A program made the translations under genes and the position numbers. The notes under the pieces are model-generated. The model was given only the letters and a program-made list of their open reading frames with translations. It had not been told where the DNA came from and did not search any database. From Stanieria sp. NIES-3757 (lineage in GTDB: Bacteria; Cyanobacteriota; Cyanobacteriia; Cyanobacteriales; Xenococcaceae): a stretch of 64,000 nucleotides of DNA. This document shows, piece by piece, positions 34,589 through 44,109 of this stretch (position 1 is the first letter of the stretch; the number at the start of each line of letters is the position of its first letter). The DNA lies in the NCBI GenBank assembly GCA_002355455.1, contig AP017375.1, positions 930,001 to 994,000 of the forward strand, read 5' to 3'.

Positions 34589-36088
34589 ATGTCAGAAACA
34601 AAACAGATTGTAGTAATTGGTGCTGGTTGGGCTGGTTTAGGCGCAGCCTATAACTTAGCTAAACAAGGTTATCAGGTTACACTCCTAGAAGCAGCACCTT
34701 ATCCTGGTGGTTTAGTCGCATGTTGGAAAACCCCAGGAGGCAGATCTGTAGAAGCTGGAATTCATGGTTTTTGGTATCCCTACAACAATATTTTTAGTCT
34801 GGTTAAAGAATTAGCAATTGATCCTTTTACACCGTTTACTCGTTCTTCTCAATATTCTCCTGCTGGTTTAGAAGTAGAGTCACCCCTTTTTCAAGCACAA
34901 CCTCGTTTACCAGCACCCCTAGGAACTTTCTTATATACACAGTTTAAACGGTTACCTTTAAGCGATCGCTTGTCTGCCCTTCCTCTACTTTACGCTGTGA
35001 TTGATTTTGATAATTCAGATGAGGCGTGGCGACGTTATGACAAGGTAACTGCTAGAGAATTATTTAAACAATTTGCCGTTTCGGAAAGATTATACCGAGA
35101 GTCTTTTGAACCGATGTTACTGGTTGGTTTATTTGCACCTGGAGAACAATGTTCGGCAGCAGCAACCTTGGGAATGCTTTACTATTTCATTTTGGCTCAT
35201 CAACCTGATTTTGATGTGGTTTGGTGTCGAGGAACAGTTGGGGAAAAAATTTTTAAACCTTGGATACAACGGATCGAACAAGCAGGCGGTAAGGTTTTAA
35301 CAAATAAAAGAGTTAGTGATGTAGTTCTGGATGAAAAGGGTAACGCTAAAGGAGTTGTCTGCGGTGAAGAGTTTTTTGCAGCCGATGCAGTAATTTCTGC
35401 GGTTAGTGTGAGTGGAATCAAGAAAATAGTAGATAGTAGTACCACGCTCAATAATTATGACCAATTCCGCAATCTAGCTAACCTAAAAGGTATTGATGTC
35501 TTAGCAACACGTCTTTGGTTTGATCGCAAGGTTAATATTCCTCTTCCTTCTAACGCTTGCTTCGGTTTCGATCCGACGACAGGCTGGACATTCTTCGATC
35601 TCAATGCTTTACAAGACGAATACAGAGATGAACCTGGTAGTGTAATTGAAGCTGATTTTTATCATGCTAATCAACTCTTACCAATGAGTGATGAGCAAAT
35701 TGTTGCTAAAGTACAACGAGACTTAACTACTTGTATTCCTGATTTTGGTCAAGCTAAGGTAATCGATCGCAGTATTGTTAGAGTTAAAGAAGGTGTAACT
35801 CACTTTTTCCCTGGTAGCTATCAGTATTTACTTCCCGCTAGAACCGATATTCCTAATTTATTCATGAGTGGCGATTGGATTGTAACTCGTCATGGTTCTT
35901 GGTCGCAAGAAAAAGCTTATGTCACTGGTTTAGAAGCAGCTAATCTTGTCATCGAAAAATTTGGCATCGGAAGAAAAGCAAATATAATTCCTGTCGAACC
36001 CGATGAACCTCATATTCAATTTGCCAGAACAATTAATCGCACTTTTAGAGATTGGGGGAAATTTCTGCCCGATTTTTGGTTGCCGTAA
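34589..36088 (+). CDS. FAD-dependent carotenoid-desaturase-like oxidoreductase
   Basis: 499 residues. FAD-binding dinucleotide fold at the N-terminus: VVIGAGWAGLGAAYNLAKQG, with E in LLEAAPYPGG. Later blocks HGFWYPYNNIF, FMSGDWIVTRHGSWSQEKAY and VTGLEAANLV match the amine-oxidase/phytoene-desaturase superfamily, closest in look to zeta-carotene desaturase-type enzymes. I would not call it CrtQ, because wording differs from both Pds and Zds and cyanobacteria carry extra members of unknown substrate. It follows sufR by 43 bases and may be co-transcribed. Confidence 0.85.
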   Translation: MSETKQIVVIGAGWAGLGAAYNLAKQGYQVTLLEAAPYPGGLVACWKTPGGRSVEAGIHGFWYPYNNIFSLVKELAIDPFTPFTRSSQYSPAGLEVESPLFQAQPRLPAPLGTFLYTQFKRLPLSDRLSALPLLYAVIDFDNSDEAWRRYDKVTARELFKQFAVSERLYRESFEPMLLVGLFAPGEQCSAAATLGMLYYFILAHQPDFDVVWCRGTVGEKIFKPWIQRIEQAGGKVLTNKRVSDVVLDEKGNAKGVVCGEEFFAADAVISAVSVSGIKKIVDSSTTLNNYDQFRNLANLKGIDVLATRLWFDRKVNIPLPSNACFGFDPTTGWTFFDLNALQDEYRDEPGSVIEADFYHANQLLPMSDEQIVAKVQRDLTTCIPDFGQAKVIDRSIVRVKEGVTHFFPGSYQYLLPARTDIPNLFMSGDWIVTRHGSWSQEKAYVTGLEAANLVIEKFGIGRKANIIPVEPDEPHIQFARTINRTFRDWGKFLPDFWLP

Positions 36089-36179
36089 TCTTGCAGCAGT
36101 TTCCAATTAAGTAGGTGCTTTCCATGGAACGCCCCTACTGATAACGGCTCACTGAATTAAGCGATCGCTCTACAACGTC

Positions 36180-36485
36180 TCATTCAGAGAAAAACTTATT
36201 TAAAATTTTGTAGATGTCTTTTCTATCGCCTTCTTTTCTAATGCCAGCACCAACAATGACAACTATTATTTTTTCTCGATCTACTCGATACACTATACGA
36301 TAGCGTTGTCCTAAAGCTCTAATACTACGATAGCCTTTCAATACTCCTGACAAAGCTTTACCTTGTTTGTCTGGTTCAAAAGCTAATTGTTCAATCCTTT
36401 GACGTAATCCTTGCTGTTCTCGTTTATCTTTTACTTGGCTTAATAATTCTAATGCTAAAGGTGTAATTTCTATCTGATATTCCAT
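36180..36485 (-). CDS. RelE/ParE-family toxin
   Basis: 101 residues, basic: YQIEITPLALELLSQVKDKR, then LSGVLKGYRSIRALGQRYRI and VYRVDREKIIVVIVGAGIRK. The RSIRALGQRYRIVY segment is the family core (mRNA-cleaving RelE-type or gyrase-targeting ParE-type). Start overlaps the antitoxin stop by one base. Complete length, so active toxin is plausible. Confidence 0.9.
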   Translation of the reverse strand: MEYQIEITPLALELLSQVKDKREQQGLRQRIEQLAFEPDKQGKALSGVLKGYRSIRALGQRYRIVYRVDREKIIVVIVGAGIRKEGDRKDIYKILNKFFSE

Positions 36486-36748
36486 TACCAGCCTAATTTG
36501 TTCTTAGCTTCTTCCCAACTTACGGTTTTTCCTGCTCGATCCTGTTGTATTCCTGCTGCTAGTTGGGAACTAAATTCTTTATCTCCCAAAATCTCTAAAG
36601 TTTCTAGTAATGATTCCATTTGTTCGTAACTTATAGTAACCATGACAGGTTTTCCGTGTTTGGTGATGATGATCGGTTCATCGGTTAGTTCGTCTGGTAA
36701 ACCTAATAGTTGTTTTCTTGCTTCGGTAATAGTCAGATATTTAGCCAT
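36485..36748 (-). CDS. Phd/YefM-family antitoxin
   Basis: 87 residues: MAKYLTITEARKQLLGLPDE then LTDEPIIITKHGKPVMVTIS and YEQMESLLETLEILGD. Matches the Phd/YefM N-terminal DNA-binding fold plus a C-terminal toxin-binding helix. It is the first gene of a two-gene toxin-antitoxin operon, as is usual, and likely represses its own promoter. An AT-rich region before the start holds TGTACACTTAACTGTACA, an inverted repeat that may be its operator. Confidence 0.9.
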   Translation of the reverse strand: MAKYLTITEARKQLLGLPDELTDEPIIITKHGKPVMVTISYEQMESLLETLEILGDKEFSSQLAAGIQQDRAGKTVSWEEAKNKLGW

Positions 36749-36757
36749 TAATCAAAA

Positions 36758-36776
36758 AGTGTACACTTAACTGTAC
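36758..36776. promoter_or_regulatory. Candidate Phd/YefM operator
   Basis: TGTACACTTAACTGTACA near 36758-36776 has TGTACA at one end and TGTACA/ TGTACAC on the other, an inverted repeat ten bases upstream of the antitoxin start. The position and symmetry suit an autoregulatory site. Not experimentally based. Confidence 0.45.
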
Positions 36777-36896
36777 ATTTAATCTAGCACGATTTAGAGT
36801 ATAAATGCTTTAATTACCTAAAGATCGGTTAGAGAAATACATGATTGGATGGGTAGTTTCTATTGATTAATGGACAGATTTCTCATCAATTGGAAT

Positions 36897-36933
36897 ACTA
36901 GGAACAAAAAAAGATAAACTAAAAAATCCTAGT
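36897..36933 (+). promoter_or_regulatory. Leader hairpin upstream of queE
   Basis: ACTAGGA (36897-36903) pairs with TCCTAGT (36927-36933) around a 23-base A-rich loop, ending 23 bases before the queE start. It does not match the preQ1-I consensus by eye, although queuosine-synthesis genes are often preQ1-controlled. Possible alternative leader structure. Confidence 0.3.
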
Positions 36934-36956
36934 CTTAATGTGCCGTAAATACAGTT

Positions 36957-37565
36957 ATGAAAACTGTTACTGTTACCTATCCTATCGTCGAAACCTTTCA
37001 TTCTGTACAAGGAGAAGGTGCTTGGACGGGAGTAAATGCTTTTTTTATTCGTTTAGGAGGTTGTGATGTTGGTTGTCCTTGGTGCGATACCAAGCAATCT
37101 TGGAATGCGAAACGTCATTCTCAACGCCCAGTTCAAGATTTAGCTGAAGAAGTCCAAATCGCTAATCCTGCGATCGCAGTTATTACTGGTGGTGAACCAT
37201 TAATGCACGATCTCAAACCCCTAACGGCAGCTATCAAAAGTTTAGGCATCAGAGTTCATCTCGAAACTTCTGGCGCACATCCTTTTAGTGGCGATTTTGA
37301 TTGGGTAACCTTTTCACCCAAACAATTTAAACCTCCTCATCCAAGTATTTATCACCAGGTAAGTGAACTCAAAGTAGTGATAGCAAAATCAGAAGATTTG
37401 ATTTGGGCGCAACAACAAGCAAGTTTAGTATCTCCCCAAACCTTAAAATATTTACAACCAGAATGGAATACACCCGCGAGTAAAGATTTAATCTTTGAAT
37501 ATGTGCTAAGACATCCTCAATGGCGTATTAGTTTGCAAACTCATAAATTATTAGAAGTTCGATGA
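36957..37565 (+). CDS. queE: 7-carboxy-7-deazaguanine synthase (radical SAM)
   Basis: 202 residues. QueE turns 6-carboxytetrahydropterin into 7-carboxy-7-deazaguanine, an early queuosine precursor step. Seen: [20 protein letters not shown], then [17 protein letters not shown] with the cluster Cys motif C-x3-C-x2-C, and [11 protein letters not shown]. Length normal. Overlaps queC by four bases (ATGA), so the two are translationally coupled. Confidence 0.95.
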   Translation: MKTVTVTYPIVETFHSVQGEGAWTGVNAFFIRLGGCDVGCPWCDTKQSWNAKRHSQRPVQDLAEEVQIANPAIAVITGGEPLMHDLKPLTAAIKSLGIRVHLETSGAHPFSGDFDWVTFSPKQFKPPHPSIYHQVSELKVVIAKSEDLIWAQQQASLVSPQTLKYLQPEWNTPASKDLIFEYVLRHPQWRISLQTHKLLEVR

Positions 37566-38239
37566 CCAAAGCAGTTGTGTTACTTTCTGGAGGTTTAGAT
37601 TCCGCTACGACAGCAGCCATAGCTATTAATGAAGGGTATGAAGCGATCGCACTTTCTTTTAGATATGGACAACGTCACGCCAAAGAATTGTCAGCAGCCA
37701 AGCAAATTGCCCAAGTTCTACAGATTAAAGAGCATTTTATTGTTGATATTAATTTATCTCAGTGGGGTGGTTCGTCTCTAACCGATAGTTCGATTGACTT
37801 GCCTCAAACTGGAGTAGAGCCTAATATCATTCCTTCTACCTACGTACCAGGCAGAAATACAGTTTTTATCGCGATCGCTCTTTCTTTGGCAGAGGCTAAA
37901 GGTGCAACAGCCATTTATCTAGGTATCAATGCCGTAGATTATTCTGGTTATCCCGATTGTCGTCCTGAATATTTAGCAGCTTATCAAAACTTAGCCAATC
38001 TTTCTTCTAAAGTCGGTGTAGAGGGCAAAGCACCCCAACTGATTGCCCCTCTCGTCCAAGATTCTAAAGTCGATATTGTTCGTCGTGCCTTGAAATTAGG
38101 AGTTCCTATCGAAGTTACTTGGTCTTGTTATCAAGGAGGAGAACAACCCTGTGGTTTATGCGATTCTTGTCGTATACGCGATCGCGCTTTAATTGAAGCT
38201 GGTAGACCCGATCTAGCTAGTAATCACAATTTGATTTAA
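37562..38239 (+). CDS. queC: 7-cyano-7-deazaguanine synthase
   Basis: 225 residues. QueC forms preQ0 from carboxydeazaguanine using ATP and ammonia. Seen: PP-loop [43 protein letters not shown], and the zinc Cys set [19 protein letters not shown]. Coupled to queE by overlap. The next 470 bases hold repeats and no gene. Confidence 0.96.
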   Translation: MTKAVVLLSGGLDSATTAAIAINEGYEAIALSFRYGQRHAKELSAAKQIAQVLQIKEHFIVDINLSQWGGSSLTDSSIDLPQTGVEPNIIPSTYVPGRNTVFIAIALSLAEAKGATAIYLGINAVDYSGYPDCRPEYLAAYQNLANLSSKVGVEGKAPQLIAPLVQDSKVDIVRRALKLGVPIEVTWSCYQGGEQPCGLCDSCRIRDRALIEAGRPDLASNHNLI

Positions 38240-38264
38240 TCGTGAGAGAGATTGAATGAAAAAA

Positions 38265-38292
38265 GTAATAGGTAATAAGTAATAAGTAATAG
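38265..38292. repeat. STRR heptad repeat (four copies)
   Basis: GTAATAG GTAATAA GTAATAA GTAATAG, preceded by AGATTGAAT and followed by ACTGACCTCTG. A near copy of the array at 6171, including flanking bases. The two share more than the heptads, so they come from one family of elements. Confidence 0.85.
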
Positions 38293-38369
38293 ATTAAAAA
38301 CTGACCTCTGTGATACCTCGACATTTCAGAGCTTTGCTTTAGAAAATTGGTATAACTGCCAACGTACTG

Positions 38370-38405
38370 CCCGTGCGGTCTCAGCTTCGCTGAGGCACTT
38401 CGTGG
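38370..38405. repeat. Dispersed palindromic repeat
   Basis: GCGGTCTCAGCTTCGCTGAGGC with the CTCAGC/GCTGAG core, same family as the module at 44766 and 20725. GC-rich against an AT-rich background. Confidence 0.7.
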
Positions 38406-38711
38406 TCGCTTTAGTTTCCACATTTATTGCAAATAATTCTGATAATCAAGTAACTTTAGCAAGCAAATTATTAGGTATTTATTGCTAAAAATTATGATTA
38501 AATCAAAAAAATAAAAGGAAATATTGGGGCTTATTTTTTAATAGATGTTTATTTTAAGCCAAAAAACTTTTCAAACCTATTACTCTTTTAACTTACTTGC
38601 TCTAATTCCAAATTATGATTGATTAAGCAACTTTTCATCTATTGAGAAATACTTGCAAACAATTGTATGATAGATAACCAAATCTTATTCACTTTAGACA
38701 GAGTTAAATAG

Positions 38712-39755
38712 ATGAACAAATTTTCTCGACGGATGTTTCTAGGAGCAGGTGCAGCGGTTGCCTTTAGTCAAGTAATTAGAGTTAAATCAGGTATTAGTCA
38801 AACCAACTCAATCAATATCTACTCTTCTCGCCACTACAACACCGACGCTCAATTATACGAAGGTTTTACTCAGCAGACAGGAATTAAAGTAAACCTGATT
38901 GAAGGCAAAGATGACGAATTAATTGAAAGAATTACCAGCGAAGGACAAAACAGTCCAGCAGATATCCTGATTACAGTTGATGCTGGTCGTCTCTGGCGAG
39001 CAGAACAAGCGGGTATTTTTGCGCCTGTAACCTCTCAAACTTTAACATCTAAAATTCCTGCTAGCTTACGTCATCCCAACAATCTTTGGTTTGGTTTTTC
39101 CAAGCGAGCGCGGGTGATTATGTATAACAAAGATAGAGTAGATCCTGCTCAATTATCTACTTACGAAGATTTAGCCGATCCTAAATGGAAAGGGAAACTG
39201 CTAATTCGTTCTTCTAGCAATATTTATAATCAATCCTTAGTTGCGTCTCTGATTAACACTCACGGCGAACAGAAAACCGAGGAATGGTGTCGAGGAATAG
39301 TAGCTAATATGGCTCGACCACCCCAAGGTGGAGATACAGACCAAATCGAAGCAATAGCAGCAGGTTTGGGAGATATTGCCGTAGCCAATACTTATTATCT
39401 TGCTCGATTGGGTAAAGACAACAGCCGTAAATCACAAGCTATTTTTGAAAAAGTAGGTGTATTTTTCCCTAATCAAAGCGATCGCGGAACTCATGTTAAT
39501 ATTAGTGGTGGTGGTTTAACTAAGTATGCACCAAATCCAGAGAATGGAGTTAAATTTTTAGAATATCTTATTAGTCCTACTGCCCAAGAGTTTTTTGCTC
39601 AAGGAAATAATGAATATCCTGTAGTAGCGGGAACTGCCATTGACTCAATCGTGGCTGGTTTTGGACAGTTTAAGGCAGATACGACTAATGTAGCGGTTTA
39701 CGGTCAGAATAACGCTTTAGCTGTCCAAATTATGGATCGTGCTGGCTGGAAATAA
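38712..39755 (+). CDS. futA: Ferric-iron-binding ABC-transport protein, FutA/IdiA-like
   Basis: 347 residues. N-terminal SRRMFLGAGAAVAFSQV is a Tat-type signal, as in FutA2, so the folded protein is exported to the periplasm. Core matches iron-binding proteins: INIYSSRHYNTDAQLYEGFT near the start, IRSSSNIYNQSLVASL, and YLISPTAQEFFAQGNNEYPV. Tyr residues near YNTDA and YY suit Fe(III) ligands. No permease or ATPase gene lies next to it in this window. Probably expressed under iron limitation, though no clear Fur site is seen. Confidence 0.92.
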   Translation: MNKFSRRMFLGAGAAVAFSQVIRVKSGISQTNSINIYSSRHYNTDAQLYEGFTQQTGIKVNLIEGKDDELIERITSEGQNSPADILITVDAGRLWRAEQAGIFAPVTSQTLTSKIPASLRHPNNLWFGFSKRARVIMYNKDRVDPAQLSTYEDLADPKWKGKLLIRSSSNIYNQSLVASLINTHGEQKTEEWCRGIVANMARPPQGGDTDQIEAIAAGLGDIAVANTYYLARLGKDNSRKSQAIFEKVGVFFPNQSDRGTHVNISGGGLTKYAPNPENGVKFLEYLISPTAQEFFAQGNNEYPVVAGTAIDSIVAGFGQFKADTTNVAVYGQNNALAVQIMDRAGWK

Positions 39756-39934
39756 TAATCTCAGCTAACTATAACAAGTTTGGCAAGCAAAATTTGTTTT
39801 CAAAGTTCTCAATTAATTTTTGATAGTCTGACAAAAGTTCTGGGAATTATAAAATTGAGGACACAGGTTCGAGCCAAACTCAAAACCGTAAGTCGTCCGT
39901 GCAGTTTGTCTAATCTAACCTGATAACCAATTTT

Positions 39935-40186
39935 ATGCCCAGAAAACCAGACGAATATTCTATTCATATTTTTCTAACTAACGGACACAAGGAAGAAGTT
40001 CGCTTTAGTACTGTCCAAGAATTTCAAAGATGGTACAGTACCGAACTTGTTCCTAAATCTGATTCGCAAGATTTTATTAACATTCCTATTAAAAATATTC
40101 AAGGAGAATATATGGTGGTACGCCCAAGCAGTATAGTTGCTATTCGGGTTGAACCGATTTTTTTAGGCAGTGTAGAGCGATTTTAA
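39935..40186 (+). CDS. Small conserved-looking protein, unknown
   Basis: 83 residues: MPRKPDEYSIHIFLTNGHKE, EVRFSTVQEFQRWYSTELVP, and MVVRPSSIVAIRVEPIFLGS. A compact beta-rich fold is likely; no signal peptide or membrane segment. No known family recognised. Lies seven bases before the convergent cytochrome gene end. Confidence 0.8.
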   Translation: MPRKPDEYSIHIFLTNGHKEEVRFSTVQEFQRWYSTELVPKSDSQDFINIPIKNIQGEYMVVRPSSIVAIRVEPIFLGSVERF

Positions 40187-40192
40187 AGGGAA

Positions 40193-40567
40193 TTATAACT
40201 GTTCTAAATAGGTTAATAAATCTGCCATTTCTTGAGAACTGGGCTGGAATTTTGGCATAGGTGGAGTTTTTCCACTAATTACCTGATCGATTAAATCTAT
40301 TTTAGATTTTCGCTTAGGAACATTTTTTAAACTAGGACCGACAATGCCATCACCTTTGATTCCATGACAGCCAGCACAATTAATTTGAAAAATAGCATAT
40401 CCTTGTGCTACGTCGCCTTTAAGAGATAAAACTTCGATGATGTAAGGATCAGAAATCCGATGCCAATAGATACCCAGAATAGTAATCAATCCGATTAATA
40501 CTAGGAGTAAAGCGGGAATCATGATTCGCTTAATTAAAATTTGTGGTTGAAGTAACTGGTTATCCAC
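40193..40567 (-). CDS. cytM: Membrane-anchored cytochrome c, CytM-like
   Basis: 124 residues. One N-terminal membrane helix (IMIPALLLVLIGLITILGIY), haem site CAGCH (64-68), Met ligand in TPPMPKF (about M104). Short single-haem cytochrome with an uncleaved anchor, like cyanobacterial cytochrome cM, which affects electron flow at night or under stress. Divergent from petG, so electron-transport genes share this area. Confidence 0.85.
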   Translation of the reverse strand: MDNQLLQPQILIKRIMIPALLLVLIGLITILGIYWHRISDPYIIEVLSLKGDVAQGYAIFQINCAGCHGIKGDGIVGPSLKNVPKRKSKIDLIDQVISGKTPPMPKFQPSSQEMADLLTYLEQL

Positions 40568-40758
40568 TGATTTTTGATAAAAATATTTACTTATAATTTT
40601 GTTTCAATTCATAAAATAGCTTAAGATTTGACAGCCAGACTAGACAAATTATAAAAAATCTTGAGCCAAATCTTCTTACAGTTGAGGCTAGAACTAAAGC
40701 CAGTAGTCCAGTAGGATATATTCAGACACATAATTTTCTATCTCAAGGAGAGATTGCT

Positions 40759-40875
40759 GTGATTGAACCTTTACTACTAGGGATTGTTCTAGGTCTGATT
40801 ACCATTACTTTAGCTGGCTTATTTTTTGCTGCATATATGCAGTACAAACGAGGCAATCAACTAGGAATCGATTAA
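40759..40875 (+). CDS. petG: Cytochrome b6f complex subunit 5 (PetG)
   Basis: 38 residues, GTG start, with AAGGAG eight bases before: (M)[19 protein letters not shown], then [19 protein letters not shown] single membrane helix and the start-to-end match with PetG are clear. Needed for stability of the cytochrome b6f complex in thylakoids. The wording [13 protein letters not shown] is a small departure from the more usual WNQYRRGGGL. Too short to show up in longer ORF screens. Confidence 0.97.
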   Translation: MIEPLLLGIVLGLITITLAGLFFAAYMQYKRGNQLGID

Positions 40876-40913
40876 TTCTCAAAAGAACAAATTGTTTCTT
40901 CGATAAGATAATA

Positions 40914-40948
40914 GTGTGGGCATTTAGCTCACGCCATTATTTTTTTTT
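40914..40948 (+). terminator. Intrinsic terminator after petG
   Basis: GTGTGGGC (40914-40921), loop ATTTA, GCTCACGCC (40927-40935) and then a run of T (about 40941-40948). The stem includes two G-U pairs. The downstream tsaE stop lies in the same short stretch, so the signal may serve both strands. Confidence 0.65.
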
Positions 40949-41444
40949 ATTCTTCAAACTTACTGGATCGAGCTTCAGTTTGCAATTGTTCTAGTAAATT
41001 AGGAGCTAATTGTACTTCTCCGCGAGCAAAAATTTCAGCTTGACGGGTTTGGTTAGCAGTATAAATAAGGTTAATCTCTAAATAATTAGATGGTTGATAG
41101 GGTAAATGTTGCGCCCATTCAATAGCAGTAATTCCTGGAGGCACTTCAATTCCTTCCCAATAAGTTTCTAGATAAATAGCAGCAACTTCAGTAGGTTGTA
41201 AACGATATAAATCTAAATGATAGAGCGGTAAACGACCTTCGTGATATTCATTAATTAAAGTAAAAGTAGGACTTACAATAGGAATTTTAATCCCTAAACC
41301 TTTACCAATTCCTTGAATGAAAGTAGTTTTTCCAGCACCAATTTCCCCCTGTAACAAAATTGTAGTTCCTGCTGGTAAAAATTGACCTAACAAAATACCT
41401 AAATGTTCAGTTTTTTCAGGGTTAGGCAGATTTATTATCATCAA
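40947..41444 (-). CDS. tsaE: TsaE, tRNA t6A-modification ATPase
   Basis: 165 residues. Walker A GEIGAGKTTFIQGIG at 33-47, switch-like SPTFTLINEYHEG, and LYHLDLYRL. TsaE works with TsaB and TsaD in threonylcarbamoyl-adenosine formation at A37 of ANN-reading tRNAs. It stands alone; its partners are not in this window. The tail extends into the petG terminator region. Confidence 0.93.
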   Translation of the reverse strand: MMIINLPNPEKTEHLGILLGQFLPAGTTILLQGEIGAGKTTFIQGIGKGLGIKIPIVSPTFTLINEYHEGRLPLYHLDLYRLQPTEVAAIYLETYWEGIEVPPGITAIEWAQHLPYQPSNYLEINLIYTANQTRQAEIFARGEVQLAPNLLEQLQTEARSSKFEE

Positions 41445-41868
41445 TAATTTTATCTAACATTTTCTTCATAAATATAGCGTTTTTTGTTGAAATAGAGTAA
41501 GGATATGTTTTTTTTTATAATCTTAGAGTAATAAAATAACTTGATTCACTTTTAGGTTTTGGATTGATTGCCTATTAAAGTTTTTTTTATAAGTAACAAT
41601 AAAATTTAGTCAAGCGAGCCGAGCGACTGCCCTAATAATCCTTAAAAATTTATCGAAATTTTATAATATATTGTTCCAAACTTACATTAACTTAATATTT
41701 AATTGATATTATTAAAATTAAGCCAAGTAATTGTAGTTGGGATAACAAAATAAATCAGGTTTGAGTTGTATCTAAAAACCAGGATAACCAAGACCTACTA
41801 ATTATTCTAAATAAATTTGACAGTCTTATAGTTATAACTAAACTTTCGTCTTTATTTTGTTTATCCCT
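41445..41868. other. 424-bp gap, AT-rich
   Basis: Between yvcK-like and tsaE, both on minus. No gene or RNA motif recognised; a short GC patch GCGAGCCGAGCGACTGCCC lies near 41617. Probably carries the tsaE promoter. Confidence 0.45.
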
Positions 41869-43263
41869 TTACCTCTCAAATTTTCTCACAATTTTTCGGG
41901 TAATTGAGATTTTGGGTTGCCATTTGCCAGTATACCAACGCAACAAGACTTTAGCTAAACGATTAGAATTATGACGGACATAGCCAGTTTCTTCATCTTC
42001 ATCCATAACATTGGCTAAGACAATCCGACGACCTAAATTACCAACATCTTCTCGATCTACAAACACAGGGTGAGAGTTTTCTAGAGCATATTTTTGCAAT
42101 GATTGGGGAGAAGGTGGTTTTTTATGGACTAAAACCGCATCAAATAATTTTTGATTGGAAATGCGATCTATGGCACGAATATGATCGGCAACAGTATAAC
42201 CTTCGGTTTCTCCTGGCTGAGTCATAATATTACAAACATAAATCCGAGGTACATCAGCTTTTGCGATCGCTTGACAGATTTCAGGAACTAATAAATTGGG
42301 GATAATACTGGTATAAAGACTACCAGGCCCAATAATAATATAGTCAGCTTCGCGAATTGCTTTAATTGCTGCGGGTACAGCAGGAGGATTTGCAGGAAAA
42401 CAGCCAATACTAACTATTTTTCCGCCAGCTTGAGGAATATTAGATTCTCCTTCAATAATTCTACCATCTTCAAATTCTGCCCATAAACGAACATCACTTA
42501 AAGTAGCAGGTAACACTTTTCCTCTGATAGCTAAAACTTGAGAACTAGCTGCCACTGCTTGCTCTAAATCTCCTGTAATCTCACTCATCGCAGTCAGAAA
42601 GAGATTGCCAAAACTATGACCAATTAAACCATCTCCAGCCTGAAAACGATATTGAAACAATTCGGTTAGAAGTTTTTCTTCATCAGCTAAAGCTGCTAGA
42701 CAATTACGTAAATCTCCTGGAGGTAACACCCCAATTTCTCGTCGTAGTCTGCCTGAAGAACCACCATCATCAGCTACAGTCACGATCGCAGTAATATTAT
42801 TACTATACTGTTTCAAGCCTCTCAATAAAGTAGAAAGACCAGTTCCACCGCCAATTGTTACTATTTTAGGTCCGCGATTTAAACGACGACGATTAAGAAG
42901 CATATCGACCAAAACTTCTTCTTGATCTACTCTAAGAACTTCGGTAATTGAACCAACAGTACGAGATTGACCCCAAAAAACTAAAAATAATCCTGCTCCT
43001 ATAGCTAGTGGCCCAGAGATGTAGTTGGGTAAAATGGTTGTGATAGTTTCTAATACGCCTGAAACAAACTCTAACAAACGATAAATTGGAGTTAGTTTGA
43101 CCCAGATTGCTACACCTAAAACCGCTATTGCTAAGCCACTAGCACTAATTAAGAGCCAACGTTTGATAAATAATCCTGGTGATAGCCATTTAAACCATTG
43201 GTTAACTACAGGAGTAGTTTTTTTGTGCCGAGAAGAGAGTTTATGCATTGATACCTGAACCAA
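41869..43263 (-). CDS. YvcK/CofD-like gluconeogenesis factor with N-terminal membrane helices
   Basis: 464 residues. The core begins [20 protein letters not shown], then [47 protein letters not shown]-type segment ([20 protein letters not shown]), and [20 protein letters not shown]. YvcK-type proteins control carbon flow and cell shape and bind UDP-sugars. Two membrane segments before the core ([20 protein letters not shown] and [13 protein letters not shown]) are a cyanobacterial feature. Long AT-rich gaps on each side; likely single gene. Confidence 0.9.
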   Translation of the reverse strand: MVQVSMHKLSSRHKKTTPVVNQWFKWLSPGLFIKRWLLISASGLAIAVLGVAIWVKLTPIYRLLEFVSGVLETITTILPNYISGPLAIGAGLFLVFWGQSRTVGSITEVLRVDQEEVLVDMLLNRRRLNRGPKIVTIGGGTGLSTLLRGLKQYSNNITAIVTVADDGGSSGRLRREIGVLPPGDLRNCLAALADEEKLLTELFQYRFQAGDGLIGHSFGNLFLTAMSEITGDLEQAVAASSQVLAIRGKVLPATLSDVRLWAEFEDGRIIEGESNIPQAGGKIVSIGCFPANPPAVPAAIKAIREADYIIIGPGSLYTSIIPNLLVPEICQAIAKADVPRIYVCNIMTQPGETEGYTVADHIRAIDRISNQKLFDAVLVHKKPPSPQSLQKYALENSHPVFVDREDVGNLGRRIVLANVMDEDEETGYVRHNSNRLAKVLLRWYTGKWQPKISITRKIVRKFER

Positions 43264-43409
43264 GCTTAATGCTGACCAGTCGGAAAAGAATTACCATAAA
43301 CATAAACCATCTTGGCTAAAACGACAGTAAAGAGGATAAATAATTAGAAATTCAGAATTTCTGGAGAGATACTACGAACATTTTAGACTTATGATCCTGA
43401 GTGTCAAAT

Positions 43410-43850
43410 TTATTTTGATTGAACTACTCCAGTTGAACCAAAGCCTCCATTTCCTCTTACAGAAATACTTAATTGGGCTACGGTTTCTATGTCTACCTGA
43501 ATAATTGGGACAATCACCATTTGTGCTATTTTCATACCTTGAAAAACCTGAAAAGAATTTTTGCCGTGATTAATTAAAATAATCCCAATTTCTCCTCGAT
43601 AACCTGCATCTATTGTTCCCGGAGTGTTTAAAACAGTAACAGAATGTTTGAGTGCGAGTCCGCTTCTAGGACGTATTTGAGCTTCAGTTCCAAGAGGTAA
43701 TTCTATGGCAATACCAGTATTAATCAGTTTAGTTTCTCCAGGTAGAATTAGTTGGTCTTCTATTGAAAATAAATCTAGTCCCGAATCATCTGGATGGCTA
43801 TATTGAGGAATAATTGCTTGTTCATTTAATTTTAAGATCTTAAGTTTCAT
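43410..43850 (-). CDS. dut: dUTP diphosphatase
   Basis: 146 residues. Hydrolyses dUTP to dUMP and pyrophosphate, keeping uracil out of DNA and feeding dTMP synthesis. All motifs are present: [11 protein letters not shown] (motif 1), [10 protein letters not shown] (2), [20 protein letters not shown] (3), QMVIVPI (4) and GNGGFGSTG (5). Trimeric class, normal length. Confidence 0.97.
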   Translation of the reverse strand: MKLKILKLNEQAIIPQYSHPDDSGLDLFSIEDQLILPGETKLINTGIAIELPLGTEAQIRPRSGLALKHSVTVLNTPGTIDAGYRGEIGIILINHGKNSFQVFQGMKIAQMVIVPIIQVDIETVAQLSISVRGNGGFGSTGVVQSK

Positions 43851-44109
43851 AGTAAAAAGATAAATATAATCAAAAAAAATATTAAATTCAAGAAAATAAT
43901 TAAATATTTATTATTGGCAATAAACTAGCATTTTGCTTTTTAAAATAATTACAATATCTTTATTTAAGAAAAGTTTTTAATTTCTTTGATTTGGTTGTTT
44001 TGTAGAGATATTAAAAATCACTAAACTACTTTTATGATTTGCAGTAAATAGAAAAAATTATTCAAAAGTAATTTTAAATCAAAATAAACTTACTAAAAAT
44101 TTTAAATAC
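43851..44109. other. 259-bp AT-rich gap
   Basis: Between diverging dut and the class II aldolase gene. Very AT-rich with no stable hairpin or motif I can assign; promoters for both genes must lie here. Confidence 0.4.

Larger units (their letters stand above)
38240..38711. other. 472-bp gap with STRR and palindromes
   Basis: Contains GTAATAG/GTAATAA heptads (38265-38292) followed by ACTGACCTCTG, and palindromic GCGGTCTCAGCTTCGCTGAGGC near 38375-38400. The last 130 bases are the promoter region of the iron-binding-protein gene. I see no convincing Fur box. Confidence 0.6.

Noticed and set aside
38600-38711. Fur box upstream of the FutA-like gene
   Set aside because: AT-rich sequence only; no good match to the GATAATGATAATCATTATC-type site.
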